From NCBI GenBank assembly GCA_017519885.1, contig JAFWRO010000058.1, forward strand, positions 1 through 64,000: DNA of 64,000 bases, given 5' to 3'. Each line of letters begins with the position of its first letter. Position 1 is the first letter of the stretch. Positions 39,659 through 48,410 of this stretch are shown here, piece by piece. A program made the position numbers and the translations under genes. The notes under the pieces were generated by a model. The model worked only from the letters and a program-made list of their open reading frames with translations, was not told the origin of the DNA and made no database searches. This DNA is from Liminaster sp017519885. GTDB taxonomy: Bacteria; Bacteroidota; Bacteroidia; Bacteroidales; UBA3663.

Positions 39659-40984
39659 ATGCAAGCAAGAAATTTGACCGAAGGAAGTATCCTACGCAAC
39701 ATCATCTCCTTCTCTCTGCCCTATCTGCTCTCCTATTTCATGCAGATACTCTATGGTATGGTTGACCTCTTCATCGTCGGCCAGTACTGTGGCGTTGCCA
39801 GCATCACGGCGGTCAGCATCGGCTCGCAGGTGATGCACATGCTCACAGTCATCATCATCGGTCTTGCGATGGGTACGACGGTAGTAGTCGGACAAGCCAT
39901 CGGTGCACGCAACGACCGGAAAGCAGCTGCGGTGGTTGGCAACACCATCTCGCTCTTCATGATGTTCTCGCTCTTCCTTACCGTGGTACTGGTTGCTGGC
40001 GCCAAGGGTATCGTCAGCCTCATCGAAACTCCCACAGAAGCCGTCGAAGGAACCGAGAACTACCTCTACATCTGCTTCATCGGCATCCCGTTCATCGTGG
40101 CCTACAACATCATCGCAAGCATCTTCCGAGGCTTGGGTGACACGAAGAGTCCGATGTACTTCATCGCCATCGCCTGTGTCGCCAACATCGTGCTCGACAT
40201 ACTCTTCATCGGCGTCCTTCACTTAGATGCCGCGGGAGCAGCCTTGGCCACTACGCTTGCACAAACCCTGAGCGTCATTATCTCACTCGTCATGATACGC
40301 CGACATCGCATCATCGCCATCCATCGTAGTGAACTTCGTCCGCATCGCGCCGAGATGGGGGCTATTCTGAAGGTTGGCATCCCCGTGGCTTTGCAGGACG
40401 GATTCATCCAGGTGGCCTTCATCGTCATCACTGTCATCGCCAACATGCGCGGGTTGAACGATGCAGCAGCCGTGGGCATTGTCGAAAAGGTGATTGGTGC
40501 ACTGTTCCTAGTGCCTTCGGCTATGCTCTCGGCGGTGAGTGCCATCGGTGCGCAGAATGTGGGAGCTGGCAAGATGCATCGCGCAAAGAGTACGCTTTGG
40601 CAAGCTATGCGCATCACGGTGGCCTATGGCATTATTCTCGCCATTATCATACAGTTCACGGCAAATTGGGTCGTCGGCATCTTCACCGACGATCCGAATG
40701 TCATCATCTCAGGAGGGCAATATTTGCGCTCCTACATCTGGGACACAGGATTGGCAGGTATTCACTTCTGTTTCAGCGGATTCTTCTGCGCATGCGGGGC
40801 CTCCACCATTTCGTTCATTCACAACTTCTGTTCCATCGTACTGGCTCGTATCCCGTTCAGCTATCTCTTTTCAATCAATTATCCCGACACGCTCTACCCG
40901 ATGGGCATTGCCACGCCTATCGGTTCCCTCGTTTCGGTCATCATCTGCGTGGGATTCTATCGATACTATTACGCGAAACGATAG
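39659..40984 (+). CDS. MATE-family multidrug efflux transporter
   Basis: The 441-aa product has 12 hydrophobic helices arranged as two similar bundles. Helix 1 region reads LRNIISFSLPYLLSYFMQILYGMVDLFIVGQYCG, and helix 7 begins GIPVALQDGFIQVAF, both typical of MATE pumps that swap Na+ or H+ for drugs or metabolites. AAIFRGLGDTK-like segment ASIFRGLGDTKSPMYF lies after helix 4. The start ATG 39659 is 4 nt after the YolD-like stop, so it belongs to the same transcript. The substrate is unknown. Confidence 0.9.
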   Translation: MQARNLTEGSILRNIISFSLPYLLSYFMQILYGMVDLFIVGQYCGVASITAVSIGSQVMHMLTVIIIGLAMGTTVVVGQAIGARNDRKAAAVVGNTISLFMMFSLFLTVVLVAGAKGIVSLIETPTEAVEGTENYLYICFIGIPFIVAYNIIASIFRGLGDTKSPMYFIAIACVANIVLDILFIGVLHLDAAGAALATTLAQTLSVIISLVMIRRHRIIAIHRSELRPHRAEMGAILKVGIPVALQDGFIQVAFIVITVIANMRGLNDAAAVGIVEKVIGALFLVPSAMLSAVSAIGAQNVGAGKMHRAKSTLWQAMRITVAYGIILAIIIQFTANWVVGIFTDDPNVIISGGQYLRSYIWDTGLAGIHFCFSGFFCACGASTISFIHNFCSIVLARIPFSYLFSINYPDTLYPMGIATPIGSLVSVIICVGFYRYYYAKR

Positions 40985-40987
40985 TTC

Positions 40988-42307
40988 CTATTTGTTGATA
41001 TTTATTCTAAGACCGATATTTATCGTAAAGTCCCAAGGTTTGTCCGTATAAGCAGAGTGTACGCCACTTCCATTGTCGAAGTGATACGATGCTCCAGGCT
41101 CAGCATAGAGGCTGACACCATTTTTCGTCTGATATTCGATGCCCGCAGATGCGTTGGTACTGAATACCGGGCGATTTTCTTTGACCGATTCGGTGTATGA
41201 TTTATGATTCTCACCCCGATCAACAACCAACTTGCCTTTCACAAGTTTCTCGATCTCACCACCTGCTACGGCATAGATATTGACGTGGTCGTTCTGCCAG
41301 ATGCTATAACTTGCAGCCAGAGGAACACCTAGATAATGCAGTTTCTGCTCGGCTGTTTGAATGGTCGAACCGTAAACCACATAGATGTCGGAATTCAGAT
41401 AACTGTAGGTGATGCCCGACAAAAGGCTCCAACGTTCATCCAAAACATATCGCACCGATAGGCCGAATCTGAGCGGCCTATGATGCTTCTCCTCGGGGAG
41501 TTCGACTACTTCATTTGCCTTTTCCCCATAATGAGTATTCGTAGGGGAGTTAGGTGCAACAGGAACATCCATTAATGCGTATTCTCCACTACCCGAAGAC
41601 AAACTATTCATCGAAAGATTGCCGCCTCCGCCATAATAGGCTCCGACACCCCATCCACTTTGCCTCGAATGGGAATTACGCTTCGGTCGAGTGTTCATAG
41701 CCAGGTATTCGAGTTCATGCATCGTGGCATTCTGTACCTTGTCTGCGGTCTTAGTTTCCTCGACTGCATTCTTAGGTTCATCTTGTGTCGCCTTTGTTAC
41801 CTCGTCAGTGTGCTCATCCTTTATCTGCGCTTCTGCTTCCTTGTCCTTGTCATCGACGGCCGTGCTTGTGCGTTCTGCGGATTGTGATTCTTCTGCTAAT
41901 AAAGGAATAATCCCAGAGGGCACATTCTGGTGTCCTGATCTTTTCTTGACAAACGCAGTAGGTGTAGCCTCAGCTATTTGTTCTTCTTGAACTGGAACTA
42001 TCTTCTCGTCAAAGGATTCTGCATTGATTTCAGTTTCGACCTCAGTTTCAACGATTGTCGGTTGTGGTGGCATAATCTCCCTATTCCATTCATGAATAGC
42101 CACCCCAGTGGCCAAAGCCAAGGCAGCGACAGCGGCAACACGGTGCCACCACTTCATCGGCACAACGGGCGCCTTCTTCGATTCGGAAGCAGGCACAACG
42201 CCACGACGCGACATCTCTTGCTTGATGTCGTCGAGCAAACCTTCGGGTGCTTTCTTGCGGAAGTCTCCCGAAAGGTCTTTCAAGTCGTTCATCCATTTGT
42301 CGTTCAT
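40988..42307 (-). CDS. Anti-sigma-like membrane protein fused to outer-membrane-type beta-barrel domain
   Basis: The 439-aa product has a short cytoplasmic segment (residues 1-50, MNDKWMNDLKDLSGDFRKKAPEG), one membrane helix (about 54-71, HRVAAVAALALATGVAI), a Glu/Lys/Thr-rich disordered stretch (about 75-200) and a C-terminal domain of about 220 residues that looks like a small outer-membrane barrel (GWGVGAYYGGGGNLS, RFGLSVRYVLDERWSLLSGITYSY, ending DFTINIGLRININK). The start overlaps the ECF sigma stop by 4 nt. This layout fits a sigma regulator that spans the inner membrane and senses or reaches the outer membrane. The function is inferred from position. Confidence 0.72.
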   Translation of the reverse strand: MNDKWMNDLKDLSGDFRKKAPEGLLDDIKQEMSRRGVVPASESKKAPVVPMKWWHRVAAVAALALATGVAIHEWNREIMPPQPTIVETEVETEINAESFDEKIVPVQEEQIAEATPTAFVKKRSGHQNVPSGIIPLLAEESQSAERTSTAVDDKDKEAEAQIKDEHTDEVTKATQDEPKNAVEETKTADKVQNATMHELEYLAMNTRPKRNSHSRQSGWGVGAYYGGGGNLSMNSLSSGSGEYALMDVPVAPNSPTNTHYGEKANEVVELPEEKHHRPLRFGLSVRYVLDERWSLLSGITYSYLNSDIYVVYGSTIQTAEQKLHYLGVPLAASYSIWQNDHVNIYAVAGGEIEKLVKGKLVVDRGENHKSYTESVKENRPVFSTNASAGIEYQTKNGVSLYAEPGASYHFDNGSGVHSAYTDKPWDFTINIGLRININK

Positions 42308-42861
42308 ACCAACTTCGATTTATATTCATTAATAATATGTGCCAACATATTCTTTGCCCGATGCAGCTGTGAGGCTGAACTATCGGGCTTGATGTGGAGC
42401 AGCTCGGCAATCTCCTTGTGGCTTTTCCCTTCGATGACGTAGAGGTTCAAGACCGTGCGATAACCTTCGGGCAGTTTCCTCAGCAGTCTGACGAGCACTT
42501 CGGGAGTCAGCTCATCAGTATCGGGGTCTTCGTCGGGAAGGTCGGGCAGTTCGGTGTCGAGAAAGAGCGGGTCGTTCTTCTGTCGTCGCAACAACTGCAA
42601 ACTCTCGTTCACCGTAATACGTGTCATCCAAGCTTTCAACGAACCGCTGCCACGATATTCGAACGAAGAAATCTGCGTGAAAATCTTGATGAAACTCTCC
42701 TGCAGTACATCCTTCAAGTCCTCATCATTGGTGATATACCGGTAGCAAACACCCGTCAGATAATCGGCGTAACAGGCATACAAGGCATCCATCGCCGAGG
42801 AATCCCCTCGTCGAAACAGGTCGAGTATATGTTGCTCGTTATCTCTTCCCGGTATATTCAT
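42304..42861 (-). CDS. ECF-type RNA polymerase sigma-70 factor
   Basis: The 185-aa product has sigma region 2 (residues 10-80: DLFRRGDSSAMDALYACYADYL, DLKDVLQESFIKIF, SLKAWMTRITVNESLQLLRRQ) and region 4 (125-175: LRKLPEGYRTVLNLYVIEGKSHKEIAELLHIKPDSSASQLHRAKNML) separated by a Pro/Asp-rich linker. It is a group IV sigma factor that drives a small stress regulon. The putative anti-sigma gene overlaps its stop codon, so the two are translated together. No TAnnTTTG box is visible upstream; self-regulated promoters of other type are possible. Confidence 0.9.
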   Translation of the reverse strand: MNIPGRDNEQHILDLFRRGDSSAMDALYACYADYLTGVCYRYITNDEDLKDVLQESFIKIFTQISSFEYRGSGSLKAWMTRITVNESLQLLRRQKNDPLFLDTELPDLPDEDPDTDELTPEVLVRLLRKLPEGYRTVLNLYVIEGKSHKEIAELLHIKPDSSASQLHRAKNMLAHIINEYKSKLV

Positions 42862-43049
42862 TTTTGGTGCACTTCGATTTTCAACTAAGTGCCATGTTAA
42901 ACCAATTATCGAACAGGTCTAAACGAAAAGTTTCCCCATTCTGCTCTATAAATGTAGAAAAAGAGGAAACCTTGCATGAGAAAAAGGAAAAAGATTATAA
43001 ATCAAAAAAATAATATGATACATGAATTTCAATTTTACATTAAGAATCA

Positions 43050-43515
43050 ACATTTCATGATAAGCGTCAATTCTCTATCTCTTTATTCTTAAATAAAGTG
43101 TAGATATTTGAGTACAATTTCTTATCTGAAATTCTATAGAAGATAATGTCATCATAATAAAGCGACAAAACTTTTATACTAATGCCATTGCCTAATTGAG
43201 ACCAATTTTCAATATATATTTTATTAAGCAAATCACCATTCGAATCATCCGTTATAATTATTGCAGTTTCCGAAATGTGAAATTTATAATATGAAAGAGA
43301 AGTTCCAAAACATCCCGTATGCTTTTCATACCAGTCGCCGATTATACGAGACTGGCCCTCTTCTAATGACACTTCTGAAAAATCCACATCATAGATTTCT
43401 TCATCATCTCCACAAGATGAGAAAACCAAAGTGGTTGCTATTAGCATCAAATAAATAAAATACTTTGCCATAGCGCTGAATATGTTTTAATGTGTAACTT
43501 CTATACTCTAATCGC
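43050..43515. repeat. Direct repeat copy 1 (lipoprotein gene unit)
   Basis: The lipoprotein gene 43067-43471 and its flanks repeat at 44408-44872. The flanks match as well: TCATGATAAG(C/T)GTCAATTCTCT at one end and GCTGAATATGTTTTAATGTGTAACTTCTATACT at the other. Confidence 0.8.
43067..43471 (-). CDS. Small hypothetical lipoprotein (paralogue A)
   Basis: The 134-aa product starts with a lipoprotein signal (MAKYFIYLMLIATTLVFSSC, lipid Cys at residue 20), followed by an acidic GDDEEIYDVDFSEVSLEEG segment and an all-beta body with IIGDWYEKHTGCFG. It looks like a small lipocalin-type or calycin-type surface lipoprotein, an inference from the IxGxW pattern. It is a close paralogue of the gene at 44424-44828. 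Both lie in an AT-rich islet. Function unknown. Confidence 0.7.
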   Translation of the reverse strand: MAKYFIYLMLIATTLVFSSCGDDEEIYDVDFSEVSLEEGQSRIIGDWYEKHTGCFGTSLSYYKFHISETAIIITDDSNGDLLNKIYIENWSQLGNGISIKVLSLYYDDIIFYRISDKKLYSNIYTLFKNKEIEN

Positions 43516-43647
43516 AAATAAAGGGTATTATTACAATGTAATAATAATGATTAAAGAGTCATAACTTTGGAAAAACCATATAATTAAAAGGTATTAAAAA
43601 ACAAACTGACACCCTAGCATTCCAAACTAAGACTCGTAATGGTGAAA

Positions 43648-44358
43648 TTATTTAACTATAATTGTTTTTTCTCTTATCTGATATTTTCCTTGTGGCAGAC
43701 CTATTATGCTTTTGTTGATTTCAAAAGAATCATAGCCAAAATTAACAGAAGAATCAGTCAACATGACCGTATGAATTCTTGTTTCGTCTTCAAAACAATT
43801 CTCCCTTGTCAAACTATCCAAATACCATTCCAAATTGGTTTTTACAGAGTCAAATAAATGGCCATTTCCATTGACCAACTTGCCAAACAATTGTATCTCT
43901 TCACAATCCGGTATGCCATTCATGTTTGAATCAATCGCAAGAATGTCACTCATTGTTAATGATTGCGGCATATTGACACCAGTCGATGTATAAAATAAAC
44001 CAGTTAGTATAACATTGGTACAATCTGCTATGAGATTATAACCAACAATTCCAACACATCCACTCTTGGCCGTCTGTCCTGCAATAGTAATGTCTGGATT
44101 ATGCAATATCAAATCTCGCGACAGAACAATGGGATCCTGAGTATCAAAAACAATGGTTCTGGCACCTTGTTGTTCCACAGCATACCGTAAGGTTCCGAAA
44201 GTGACTACTTCAGGATCGTCAGAACGAAAAACGTGGTACACAACACCGCCACGCCCACCTGTAGTTTCATCAGGAGTCAACATGAGCTGCTGTGAAGCCA
44301 GATTTCCTGACAAGGAAACCATCAGTCCAATTAATAAAGAGAATTTATTATAGTACAT
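43648..44358 (-). pseudogene. Internally deleted family PL1 pectate lyase
   Basis: The 236-aa open frame starts with a signal sequence and the N-terminal lyase block: TGGRGGVVYHVFRSDDPE, GTLRYAVEQQGARTIVFDT and NPDITIAGQTAKSGCVGI (residues about 34-115). It then jumps to the C-terminal block of such enzymes: IDSNMNGIPDCEE (the DxDxDGxPDxWE calcium motif) and KTNLEWYLDSL. The 250 or so residues between them, which hold the catalytic beta-helix with its Ca sites and Arg, are missing. The frame is kept, so the protein may still be made, but it cannot be an active lyase as read. It lies between the duplicated lipoprotein genes. Confidence 0.75.
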
Positions 44359-44407
44359 GGATTTTATTTTTTAATTATTTAAACAACATATTATCATTAT
44401 GGATAAA

Positions 44408-44872
44408 AAATTCATGATAAGTGTCAATTCTCTCTCTCTTTATTCTTAAATAAAATGAAGAGATTTGAGTACAGTTTCTTATCTGAAATATTATAAAAAA
44501 CAATGTCATAAGGAATCGAATAATCGTTTGAAACGTTTATACTAATGCCACTGTCTAATTGAGACCAGTTTTCAATATATATTTTATCAAACAAACTACC
44601 ATCCGAATCATACGTTATAATTATTTCAGTTTCCGAAATGTGAAATTTTGTAATAGTAGTTCCAAAACATCCTGTATTCATTTTATACCAATCGCCAATT
44701 ATGCATGATTTTCCCTCTTCTAATGACACTTCTGAAAAATCCACATCATAGATTTCTTCATCATCTCCACAGGAAGAGTAAACCAAGGTGGTTGCTATTA
44801 GCATCAAATAAATAAAATACTTTGCCATAGTGCTGAATATGTTTTAATGTGTAACTTCTATACTCCAAACGT
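44408..44872. repeat. Direct repeat copy 2 (lipoprotein gene unit)
   Basis: Second copy of the unit at 43050-43515. Beyond both copies a further shared sequence (CATTCCAAACTA near 43619 and near 45053) suggests the duplicated stretch was once longer. Confidence 0.78.
44424..44828 (-). CDS. Small hypothetical lipoprotein (paralogue B)
   Basis: The 134-aa product is the second copy of the lipoprotein at 43067-43471. The signal peptide, lipid Cys and acidic start are almost unchanged; differences gather in the middle (WYKMNTGCFGTTITKF against WYEKHTGCFGTSLSYYKF). Both copies keep open frames and the same length, which argues for selection on each. No TAnnTTTG box is evident. Function unknown. 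Confidence 0.7.
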   Translation of the reverse strand: MAKYFIYLMLIATTLVYSSCGDDEEIYDVDFSEVSLEEGKSCIIGDWYKMNTGCFGTTITKFHISETEIIITYDSDGSLFDKIYIENWSQLDSGISINVSNDYSIPYDIVFYNISDKKLYSNLFILFKNKEREN

Positions 44873-45095
44873 AAATCCAATCTCCACTGCATGGACCTTG
44901 GACCTCAATATCATGCTTTTCATAGTTTAAGAGAAAATAAAATAATGATTAGTATATTGACAATGCAAAGATAAAAAAAGAAAAACAAATAACCATAGCC
45001 GCCCCCGAAAAATCAATGAAAAGTCATAAAAAAATTCATATTGACATCTTAACATTCCAAACTACTACTGTTGATGTAATTATTTTGACCAAAAA

Positions 45096-46052
45096 TTATC
45101 TCAGCTTAGGATAAGAAAGTTGGAGTGAGTTGAAGATGTTCTGCCAAATCATATAGGCACCCATCACGATACCCGAGGTGGGATGAAGGAAGGTCATCGC
45201 CACCCAGATGGCAAGGATAGTGTTCTTTTGTCCAAGGCTCTGACCCGCGCTCAATCGGTCGTCGCACGTGTCGCCGAACTTCTTACCTACCCAAAAGTTC
45301 AAGAAGCAGAGCACGGCAGCAAAGAAGCAATAGAAAAGCGTAGTGTAGCCATCGAGCAGACCCATAAAGATGATGCGAAGCACCTGAGCCGTATTGATCA
45401 TCACGCAAAACGACCACAGATAAAACGACTTATCCTTGGCGAAACGTGCCACCCAGCGATGGGCCGAAGGTGTGAATTCACGCATGAGGAACGACAAGAG
45501 CAATGGGACAATGATGACGGGGAAAACCTTGGCGAAAATCTTGCGGAAAAGAGTCCAAAACGTGAGTTCCGCACTATCCTGCGCCACAATGGGGAAGAGC
45601 GCAGGAATAAGCAACGCTGCAAAGAGCGAAGATAGCACGGCATACGTAGTAGCGCTTGCTGCCTTGCCGCCAAGTTTGGCCGACATCACAGCCACGGCGG
45701 TAGCTGTCGGACAAAGCAGGCAAACCAGCGCTCCTTCCCACAGACCATTTGTCCACGTGGGCAAACCAGCCCAAAGGAGCACAGCAATCATCGCCAAGCC
45801 GCCTCCAAACTGATAGATAAAACTGTAGATGAGCCACTTTTTGGGGAAGAGGTCGCGCGGATTGATTTTGCTGAACTCCAGGAACAACATCATAAAAAGG
45901 AGATAGGGCAACAGCGATGTCACCCAATGAACCACGGCTCGGCGAGTCATAGGTTCAACGAATAAGGCATCGGCAACAAAATAGCCTACTACGCCAAGGC
46001 TCATTGCCACGACGAGAAGCCACTTCTTGATGAAAGGAATTATTTTAGGCAT
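45096..46052 (-). CDS. BASS-family (bile acid:Na+ symporter-like) transporter
   Basis: The 318-aa product has nine or ten hydrophobic helices and fits the BASS/SBF fold: FLEFSKINPRDLF after helix 2, CLLCPTATAVAVMSAKLGG near residue 115, and SLGQKNTILAIWVAMTFL in the unwound helix region. Such carriers move organic anions (bile acids, pantoate, pyruvate, keto acids) with Na+; the cargo here is not determined. Start ATG 46052 lies inside the end of the CPBP protease gene (13-nt overlap), so the two are translated together. Confidence 0.82.
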   Translation of the reverse strand: MPKIIPFIKKWLLVVAMSLGVVGYFVADALFVEPMTRRAVVHWVTSLLPYLLFMMLFLEFSKINPRDLFPKKWLIYSFIYQFGGGLAMIAVLLWAGLPTWTNGLWEGALVCLLCPTATAVAVMSAKLGGKAASATTYAVLSSLFAALLIPALFPIVAQDSAELTFWTLFRKIFAKVFPVIIVPLLLSFLMREFTPSAHRWVARFAKDKSFYLWSFCVMINTAQVLRIIFMGLLDGYTTLFYCFFAAVLCFLNFWVGKKFGDTCDDRLSAGQSLGQKNTILAIWVAMTFLHPTSGIVMGAYMIWQNIFNSLQLSYPKLR

Positions 46053-46852
46053 AATTTTTTGATATAGAAACAAGCGAAGAGAACACCGACGACAACGGCA
46101 ATGATGGAGGCCTCAGCTCCAAAGATGCCTCCTGTCAAGAGTTCGTGGCCTTCGATATGTGGCGTAATGATCGACACACCGAAATCATTTCCTGAGACGG
46201 CAAAACCGAAAACGTTGCCCTGTGTGTAATTCCATGCCCAATGGATACCGATGGGCAACCACAGCGTGCCGCTGTATTTGTAGGCAGCGCCCAGCAGCAA
46301 TCCGCTCTCGAGTGCAATAGCAATCGCGCTCCACAAGGTAGCTCCGGGGTTTACTATATGCACAAAACCGAAGACCAAGGTGGAGACAATTAGGGCGATC
46401 CACGTGTTCCAGCGCACATCAATCATTCGGAAAAGAATACCACGAAACATGACCTCCTCTCCCACCGCAATGGTCAGGAAGAAACAGAATTGTGCAAGTT
46501 GCGTCAATCCATCAAAATCGAACGACGTGATGCGATAAACACCAATCAGCATCATGATGCCCACCACGATGATGAAATAAACCACACCCGTCAGCAAACC
46601 CTTGCACGTCTCGGGCAATAGACGACGGATGGGCAAGTCGGTAGCCCGTTGGCCTTCGGTCAAGCCTATCCATCCGTAATAAGCACACAGGACAAGGGCA
46701 GAAAGCACGATGGAACCGATGATGATAGGGACAGGGCTTTTGAAAAATGTACCCGGCAACTGGGCGATTCCATCAAGGATTATAAAGATAAAGAGTCCTC
46801 CGATCAGACGGAGGACCCACATCCAAAGGGGCGCTTCTTTAGAGTTTATCAT
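46040..46852 (-). CDS. CPBP-family intramembrane metalloprotease
   Basis: The 270-aa product has about eight hydrophobic helices and the Abi/CAAX protease motifs: EEVMFRGILF (EExxxR, catalytic Glu pair) near residue 138, FGFVHIVNPGAT (second His) near 170 and HWAWNYTQG near 212. Relatives process prenylated proteins or give self-immunity to peptides. It follows the glutathione peroxidase gene by 16 nt and overlaps the transporter gene, making a three-gene operon. Substrate unknown. Confidence 0.86.
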   Translation of the reverse strand: MINSKEAPLWMWVLRLIGGLFIFIILDGIAQLPGTFFKSPVPIIIGSIVLSALVLCAYYGWIGLTEGQRATDLPIRRLLPETCKGLLTGVVYFIIVVGIMMLIGVYRITSFDFDGLTQLAQFCFFLTIAVGEEVMFRGILFRMIDVRWNTWIALIVSTLVFGFVHIVNPGATLWSAIAIALESGLLLGAAYKYSGTLWLPIGIHWAWNYTQGNVFGFAVSGNDFGVSIITPHIEGHELLTGGIFGAEASIIAVVVGVLFACFYIKKLCLK

Positions 46853-46868
46853 GAACAATCTTCTTTTA

Positions 46869-47525
46869 TCACAGCAGTTTCTTGATCTGCTCCTCGACAT
46901 CCTTCATGTCGTGAGTTGGCTCGAAACGTGCAACGACATTGCCATTGCGGTCGATGAGGAACTTGGTGAAGTTCCACTTGATGTCGGAAGTCTCGCGCCA
47001 GCCTGGGTTCATCTTGTCAAACATCTCTTCGAGACGTGGAGTCAACTGGTTGTCGGCATCAAAGCCCTCGAAGCCCTTCTGCTCCTTCAGATAGGTGAAC
47101 AATGGAGAAGCATTCTCACCATTGACCTCAATCTTGGCGAACTGTGGGAACTTGATGTCATAGTTGGCTGTGCAGAACTCGTGAATCTCGGCCTCAGTGC
47201 CGGGAGCCTGCTGACCAAACTGATTGCAAGGGAAGTCGAGAACCGAGAAACCCTTGGCAGAATAGTCGGCATAAAGGTTCTCAAGTTCGGTGTACTGGGG
47301 TGTGAAACCACAACGAGTGGCAGTGTTGACAACAAGCACCACGAGTCCCTTGTAACTCTCGAGCGAAATGTCCTGACCCATCATATCCTTGACGGTGTGA
47401 GCATAAAAAGCCTCGTTCACAGCAGGAGTCTCTTCGGCAGCCTGAGCTTCCTTGTTAGCATTCTTGTTGCCGCAGCTGGCCATCAGACCAACAGTTGCAA
47501 GAAGAATCAATGTTTTTTTCATCAT
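46869..47525 (-). CDS. Lipoprotein glutathione peroxidase
   Basis: The 218-aa product is a thiol peroxidase of the glutathione peroxidase family, exported as a lipoprotein (GLMASC lipobox near residue 18). The catalytic residues are Cys in VNTATRCGFTPQY, Gln in FPCNQFGQQ (which also holds the resolving Cys) and Trp/Asn in IKWNFTKFLID. It reduces hydrogen peroxide or lipid peroxides, most likely with thioredoxin in these organisms. It heads the operon with the CPBP protease and BASS transporter. ATG 47525 is set by a -7 box 42 nt upstream. Confidence 0.9.
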   Translation of the reverse strand: MMKKTLILLATVGLMASCGNKNANKEAQAAEETPAVNEAFYAHTVKDMMGQDISLESYKGLVVLVVNTATRCGFTPQYTELENLYADYSAKGFSVLDFPCNQFGQQAPGTEAEIHEFCTANYDIKFPQFAKIEVNGENASPLFTYLKEQKGFEGFDADNQLTPRLEEMFDKMNPGWRETSDIKWNFTKFLIDRNGNVVARFEPTHDMKDVEEQIKKLL

Positions 47526-47567
47526 GAAAACGGTTTATTGTTATTGAATCGGGTTAATAAAACGCGG

Positions 47568-47575
47568 CAAAGATA
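47568..47575 (-). promoter_or_regulatory. -7 promoter box for glutathione peroxidase operon
   Basis: TATCTTTG on the minus strand, 42 nt before ATG 47525. Confidence 0.72.
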
Positions 47576-47697
47576 ATTCTTTTGCCGCACTTTTCCAAAC
47601 AAAAGGACCAAATATTCAACCATTGGCCTTTATTTCATCATATATCGCCCAATGGAGTTTCAGTTTTCAACCACTAAAGATCAGCAAACTGACACCA

Positions 47698-47741
47698 TGT
47701 AGAGGACAAATAGTCCATCGTTTGGCCTTTTTGTCCCTACA
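47698..47741. promoter_or_regulatory. Inverted repeat, candidate activator site upstream of hsp20
   Basis: TGTAGAGGACAAA (47698-47710) pairs with TTTGTCCCTACA (47730-47741). It lies 30-70 nt upstream of the sigma-54 promoter, where an enhancer-binding activator would be expected, somewhat close for that class. A hairpin RNA function is the alternative. Confidence 0.5.
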
Positions 47742-47768
47742 TTGGGTCAAAAAGGTGCCTTAACACCA

Positions 47769-47785
47769 TTGGCACGCAGATTGCA
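47769..47785 (+). promoter_or_regulatory. Sigma-54 (RpoN) promoter for hsp20
   Basis: TTGGCACGCAGATTGCA has the full TGGCAC-N5-TTGCA consensus with the GG and GC doublets exactly 12 nt apart. It would start transcription about 88 nt before the hsp20 ATG. No TAnnTTTG box is present in this stretch. Confidence 0.8.
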
Positions 47786-47870
47786 AATCCATAAGTGAAC
47801 GCGATAGCGAAAGCATCACAGCGATGCTTAACCAAACGTCCAGAACATGTCTAACAAATAAATCAACCGA

Positions 47871-47880
47871 AAGGAGGTAA
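47871..47880 (+). promoter_or_regulatory. Strong Shine-Dalgarno sequence of hsp20
   Basis: AAGGAGGTAA lies 7 nt before ATG 47885. Such a full anti-16S match is rare in Bacteroidota, where most genes in this window have none. Confidence 0.8.
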
Positions 47881-47884
47881 AATT

Positions 47885-48346
47885 ATGCTACCAATGATTT
47901 CAAGATTCAATGATCAGAATTGGTTCCCAACGCTGTTCAACGATTTCTTTGACAACGATTTCTGGATGACCAACCGTAAGAACAACCTTACTGCTCCTGC
48001 AGTCAACGTGCTCGACGAAGAGAAGGATTACAAGGTCGAGGTTGCCGCTCCTGGTATGACCAAGGACGACTTCCAGATCAAGATCGACAACGACAACAAC
48101 CTTGTCATCACCCTCGAGAAGAAGACCGAGACCAAGGACAACGGCAAGAAAGAGGATAAGAAAGCCGGCAAGTATCTGCGCCGCGAGTTCTCCTACAGCC
48201 ACTATCAGCAGGCATTCACTCTGCCTGACGATATCGACAAGCAGAAGATCACAGCCAAGATGGAGCACGGTGTACTTACCATCGAAATCCCGAAGACCGA
48301 GCCTCAGAAACCTGTCGATACATCTCGTCAGATTGAGATCCAATAA
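47885..48346 (+). CDS. Small heat-shock protein (Hsp20/alpha-crystallin)
   Basis: The 153-aa product is a small heat-shock chaperone that holds unfolding proteins in solution. The alpha-crystallin domain spans residues about 35-130: APAVNVLDEEKDYKVEVAAPGMTKDDFQIKIDNDNNLVIT, then YLRREFSYSHYQQAFTLPDDID and the GVLTIEIPKTE strand with the I-x-I/V-like end. The N-terminal arm (FNDQNWFPTLFNDFFDNDFW) is aromatic, as needed for assembly. It is a single gene with a sigma-54 promoter, a strong Shine-Dalgarno and its own terminator, so it is set apart from normal housekeeping transcription. Confidence 0.93.
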   Translation: MLPMISRFNDQNWFPTLFNDFFDNDFWMTNRKNNLTAPAVNVLDEEKDYKVEVAAPGMTKDDFQIKIDNDNNLVITLEKKTETKDNGKKEDKKAGKYLRREFSYSHYQQAFTLPDDIDKQKITAKMEHGVLTIEIPKTEPQKPVDTSRQIEIQ

Positions 48347-48372
48347 TGGATAACATCTATCCAAGCGTTATC

Positions 48373-48409
48373 GCCTGTCAGTCTCGAAAGAGGCCGACAG
48401 GCTTTTTTG
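48373..48409 (+). terminator. Hairpin terminator of hsp20
   Basis: GCCTGTC (48373-48379) pairs with GACAGGC (48396-48402), with an inner GTCTC/GAGGC pairing, followed by TTTTTTG. Confidence 0.88.
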
Positions 48410-48410
48410 T

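Noticed and set aside
47526..47884. Heat-shock CIRCE element before hsp20
   Set aside because: No TTAGCACTC-N9-GAGTGCTAA-like repeat is present; the inverted repeat there has another sequence.
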